From: Paucimonas lemoignei
Lineage (GTDB): Bacteria > Pseudomonadota > Gammaproteobacteria > Pseudomonadales > Pseudomonadaceae
Direction of reading: 5' to 3'
DNA: 64,000 nt
Assembly: GCA_900475325.1 (NCBI GenBank)
Contig: LS483371.1
Coordinates: forward strand, 4,588,001-4,652,000
The notes under the pieces: generated by a model
What the model was told of the DNA's origin: nothing
Seen by the model: only the letters and a program-made list of their open reading frames with translations
Database searches by the model: none
Shown here: piece after piece, positions 61,291-64,000 of the stretch
How positions within the stretch are numbered: the stretch's first letter is position 1
Layout: each line of letters starts with the position of its first letter
Translations under genes and position numbers: made by a program

Positions 61291-62643
61291 TCAAGCAACC
61301 GATACAAGCGGCTCATCCGCCGTCATCCCCTCTTTCATCCGCAACGCATCCCGACTGAAGCACCGCGAAGCCAGGTACAGAAACACCAGGGTCAGGCCCA
61401 GCGCCACGGGGATCAGGTACATCGCGTCGTGCAAGCCGACCGCCTTGAACGCTTCACTCATCTGCTCGGCCCCTGCCGCCGCCATGGCTGCGTGGGCAAA
61501 GTGATCCGAGAGCAGGCCAACTACCACCGGGCCTAACCCGCCACCCAGCAGATACAAACCGGCGAAGAACAGCGCCATGGCCGTCGCCCGCAGACGAGGC
61601 TCGACCACGTCCTGAATCGCCGTGTACACGCAAGTATAAAAGTTGTACGCAAACAGCCAGCCCAGGCTGAACACCCCGACGAAAACTCCAATCTCGATAC
61701 GCCCGGCGTGCAACGCGTAAGCCGTTGCCAGGGTGGCCACCAGCATGCTGCCCGCCGCAAACAACAAGCGGCCATTGGCGAAGCGCTGGTGCAATTTGTC
61801 TGCGACCCATCCGCCCAGCGTCAAGCCGACCAGCCCGGTCAACCCGACGATGACGCCGGTCGCGACTGCGGCCTCCTGCAGAGGCAGCAGGAAGTAACGC
61901 TGCAGCATGGGCACCATGAAGGAATTGCAGGCGTAGGTCGCGAAGTTGAAGGTCAGGCCCGCCAGCACCAGCCAGCCAAAGGTGGGAATAGTCAGCACTC
62001 GGCGAATGGGCTTTTCGATTCTCTCTTGCGACATCCGCACGCTTTCTGCGGCCCCACGCTTGGGCTCGCGGATGAAAAACATGAACACCGCCAGTACCAG
62101 ACCCGGCACCGCGGCAATAAAGAACGGAGCACGCCAGCTGTCAAACGCCTGGACCATCGCGCCGATGGTGAAGAAAGCCAGCAACAAACCCAGGGGCAAG
62201 CCGAGCATGAAAATCCCCATGGCCCTGGCCCGCCGATGCGCCGGGAACAGATCACCGATGAGCGAATTGGCGGCCGGCGCATAACTGGCCTCGCCAATGC
62301 CAACGCCCATGCGCACCAGCAGGAACGTCCAGAAGCTCCCCGCCAACCCGTTGATCGCCGTGAGTCCGCTCCACACTGCCAGCCCCCAGCCCATGATTTT
62401 CTTGCGTGAGCCATTGTCAGCCATGCGCCCCAGTGGCAATCCGGCAATGGCGTACACCAGGGTGAACGCCGTACCGATGATGCCCAGCTGAAAATCGCTC
62501 AGATGCCATTCCATGCGAATGGGTTCGATGATGATCGCGGGAATGGTCCGGTCGAAAAAGTTGAACAGATTGGCCAGAAACAGCAGAAACAGAACCCGCC
62601 AGGCGTTCGAAGCCTGGGGGGAAGGTGTCGGTGAGCTGTGCAT
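61291..62643 (-). CDS. MFS transporter, spinster-like
   Basis: This 450-residue inner-membrane protein has twelve predicted helices and the MFS loop motif GRMADNGSRKK (about 65-75) with FFDRTIPAI near helix 1, as in spinster-like MFS proteins. The second half repeats the pattern (GGWVADKLHQRFANGR, about 285-300). Substrates of this group include sphingolipid-like or organic-acid compounds, and none can be assigned here. GGAAG seven bases before ATG 62643 supports the start. It is a single gene, divergent from the MHYT-GGDEF gene. Confidence 0.85.
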   Translation of the reverse strand: MHSSPTPSPQASNAWRVLFLLFLANLFNFFDRTIPAIIIEPIRMEWHLSDFQLGIIGTAFTLVYAIAGLPLGRMADNGSRKKIMGWGLAVWSGLTAINGLAGSFWTFLLVRMGVGIGEASYAPAANSLIGDLFPAHRRARAMGIFMLGLPLGLLLAFFTIGAMVQAFDSWRAPFFIAAVPGLVLAVFMFFIREPKRGAAESVRMSQERIEKPIRRVLTIPTFGWLVLAGLTFNFATYACNSFMVPMLQRYFLLPLQEAAVATGVIVGLTGLVGLTLGGWVADKLHQRFANGRLLFAAGSMLVATLATAYALHAGRIEIGVFVGVFSLGWLFAYNFYTCVYTAIQDVVEPRLRATAMALFFAGLYLLGGGLGPVVVGLLSDHFAHAAMAAAGAEQMSEAFKAVGLHDAMYLIPVALGLTLVFLYLASRCFSRDALRMKEGMTADEPLVSVA

Positions 62644-62801
62644 GTGAAGGCTTCCTGCTTTTATTGTTATGGGCAAACCACTGCCATCGCGAAGCAGGCT
62701 AGGACGGCTTCCCGGATTTGTCGCGGGACATCATCGGCAGAAATGATTCGATATGTGGCTGGGCGCGACCTTCATGGCTATTCAAATTCCCACGACGGCC
62801 T

Positions 62802-62885
62802 CGTAGAAGTTGTGGGGGGTTACGACGGCGACGAATGCAGTGGGTCTGACACACCGCATTTCGCAGCCTTCGGCAGCTCCTGCAA
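62802..62885. repeat. Chimeric REPIN
   Basis: The left half (TTACGACGGCGACGAATGC) belongs to the type at 47930, while the right half (TTTCGCAGCCTTCGGCAGCTCC) belongs to the GGCTGCGAA type. The two arms therefore no longer pair well. It lies in the 397-base gap 62644-63040 between divergent genes, which otherwise shows only AT-rich promoter-like DNA at about 62895-62935. Confidence 0.75.
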
Positions 62886-63040
62886 CGGTCCGAATATAAC
62901 TTTTAGTTATTGTGTTAATTCCAAATTGATTGGACCACCCACTCCATTATTACTGGCGCCATTTTTTCAGCTCCTATACTCACCCCGGTATTGCCACAGT
63001 TCTGGTGGCCAACCCTGGTATTGAACATATAGGGCTCGCT

Positions 63041-64000
63041 ATGGAATGGCTGGGTTTGCATCTGTTGTCCGGGCCACCGCCCGAGGGAATGCTGCTCCTC
63101 GACTGCATGCACAACATGTTTTTGATGGCTCTGTCGTACGGGGTCATCTGTGCCGCCTGTTTTGCGACGCTGGACATCGGCGAGCGCATCATTCATGTGG
63201 AAAACCAACGCAGCCGCCAACGCTGGCAGGTGCTGGGTGCGCTGTGCCTGGCTGGCGGCGTGTGGGCCATGCACTTCATCGGGATGCTCGCGTTTGAAAC
63301 GCCCATGCCGGTCCGCTATGACTTGCCGGTGACTGTGGCCTCACTGTTCATCGCGGCAGTCTCCGGCGCGTTCGCGATTCGCGCCATCAGCCAGGAGGTA
63401 CTCGGCCCTGGGCAATGGCTGCTCAGTGCGGTGGGCATTGGCCTGGGCGTCGGTGTCATGCATTACGTGGGCATGTCAGCCTTGCGCTCCCCTGCCATTC
63501 AGTATTACCAAACCGGTCCGTTTGGCCTGTCGATCCTGATGGCTGTGCTTTGCGGCGCAGTGTTTCTACTGCTGCCCGGTTATCTGCGCCAAGGCAGCGG
63601 CCCGTTCCACCAGATGCTCAAGTACGGGGCCAGCATGCTGCTGGGTGCCGGGTTGCTGGGCACCCACATGATGGGCATGTGGTCGCTGAACCTGGTGCTC
63701 CCGACCCATATACAGCTCCATTCGGCCGAGCCAGGTAATGGCATGCAGCTGGGGCTGACCATCGCGATCATTTCGTTTCTGATCATTGGCGGCAGCATCA
63801 GCGCGTCCATGGCCGACAAAAAGCTGCAGAGCAAGGAGCACGACCTGCGTCGGGTCAATGCACTGCTCAGCCAGCTGGATCAGGCGCGGGTCTCGCTGCA
63901 ACAGGTGGCGCATTACGATGCCTTGACCAACCTGATGAACCGCCGGGGTTTCAACCAGGTCTTTGCCGAAAAGCTCCTCGAACATGCCGCCAGCAACGGC
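63041..64000 (+). CDS. MHYT-GGDEF membrane signalling protein (NbdA/MucR-like), 3' end missing
   Basis: The visible 320 residues start MEWLGLHLLSGPPPEGMLLL. They contain seven hydrophobic helices (about 20-265) with three MHYT-type motifs (WAMHFIGMLAF, GVMHYVGMSAL, GTHMMGMWSL), a domain thought to bind copper and sense oxygen or NO. A coiled linker follows (about 270-290), then the opening of a GGDEF domain (HYDALTNLMNRRGFNQVF). The frame is open at the right edge, so whether the cyclase site is intact and an EAL domain follows cannot be seen. P. aeruginosa NbdA (PA3311) has this architecture and similar neighbours. AGGG lies six bases upstream of ATG 63041. Confidence 0.85.
   Translation, partial: MEWLGLHLLSGPPPEGMLLLDCMHNMFLMALSYGVICAACFATLDIGERIIHVENQRSRQRWQVLGALCLAGGVWAMHFIGMLAFETPMPVRYDLPVTVASLFIAAVSGAFAIRAISQEVLGPGQWLLSAVGIGLGVGVMHYVGMSALRSPAIQYYQTGPFGLSILMAVLCGAVFLLLPGYLRQGSGPFHQMLKYGASMLLGAGLLGTHMMGMWSLNLVLPTHIQLHSAEPGNGMQLGLTIAIISFLIIGGSISASMADKKLQSKEHDLRRVNALLSQLDQARVSLQQVAHYDALTNLMNRRGFNQVFAEKLLEHAASNG

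Noticed and set aside
60762..61536. Frames of 100-160 codons repeating NEFAPT-type text
   Set aside because: They are translations of the 170-bp REPIN array, not genes.

Overview
This is a chromosomal stretch of a Pseudomonas of the fluorescens/syringae type. The evidence is GC-rich codon use, AGGAGG-type ribosome binding sites, many REPIN-type palindromes, and a backbone order (fabH-like, hrpA, fadD1, fadD2, lipase-like hydrolase, phaJ1, ..., rapA, MHYT-GGDEF gene) that I recall from the P. aeruginosa PAO1 PA3286-PA3311 region. No rRNA, tRNA, CRISPR array, integrase or intact insertion sequence was seen. Family assignments rest on reading the protein sequences, not on database searches.

Left part (1-19.7 kb): mostly housekeeping and envelope genes. 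These are a CvfB-like S1 protein, lipoproteins, a TorF-type porin, a DEAD-box helicase, a YbdG-like mechanosensitive channel, a DMT exporter, a DUF4432 protein, azoreductase AzoR, two alpha/beta hydrolase or LysR-type genes, periplasmic cyclophilin PpiA, an ABC half-transporter and a FemAB-like acyltransferase. Among them sits an AbiE toxin-antitoxin pair with a 16-bp-arm inverted repeat seven bases from its start codon. A multi-hairpin noncoding element lies at 10.8-11.1 kb.

Accessory core (19.8-43.7 kb): two very large proteins (about 1650 residues each), each with leucine-rich repeats and a C-terminal NEL-type E3 ubiquitin ligase domain carrying a Cys-x-Asp motif. They lie on either side of a Porin_5-type porin. 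After the fabH-like gene comes a type VI secretion (T6SS) island: a VasX-like pore-forming effector, three tandem copies of a membrane protein spaced exactly 1263 bp apart (probable immunity proteins), and, convergent to them, VgrG and a DUF4123 adaptor with ATGA-coupled translation. The three copies are nearly identical except for a membrane-spanning window around residues 75-133. The effector also changes base composition in its membrane-active C-terminal part. This is the most interesting system in the window.

Right part (43.9-64 kb): HrpA, two long-chain acyl-CoA ligases (FadD1, FadD2), a lipase-like hydrolase and the (R)-enoyl-CoA hydratase PhaJ1 make a fatty-acid/PHA neighbourhood. A 36-residue CcoM-like cbb3 oxidase subunit has a textbook Anr/FNR promoter. 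A LysR regulator precedes an ATGA-coupled RidA/aminotransferase pair. RapA follows, then a 170-bp-period tandem array of REPINs, an MFS transporter, and the start of an MHYT-GGDEF signalling protein that runs off the right edge.
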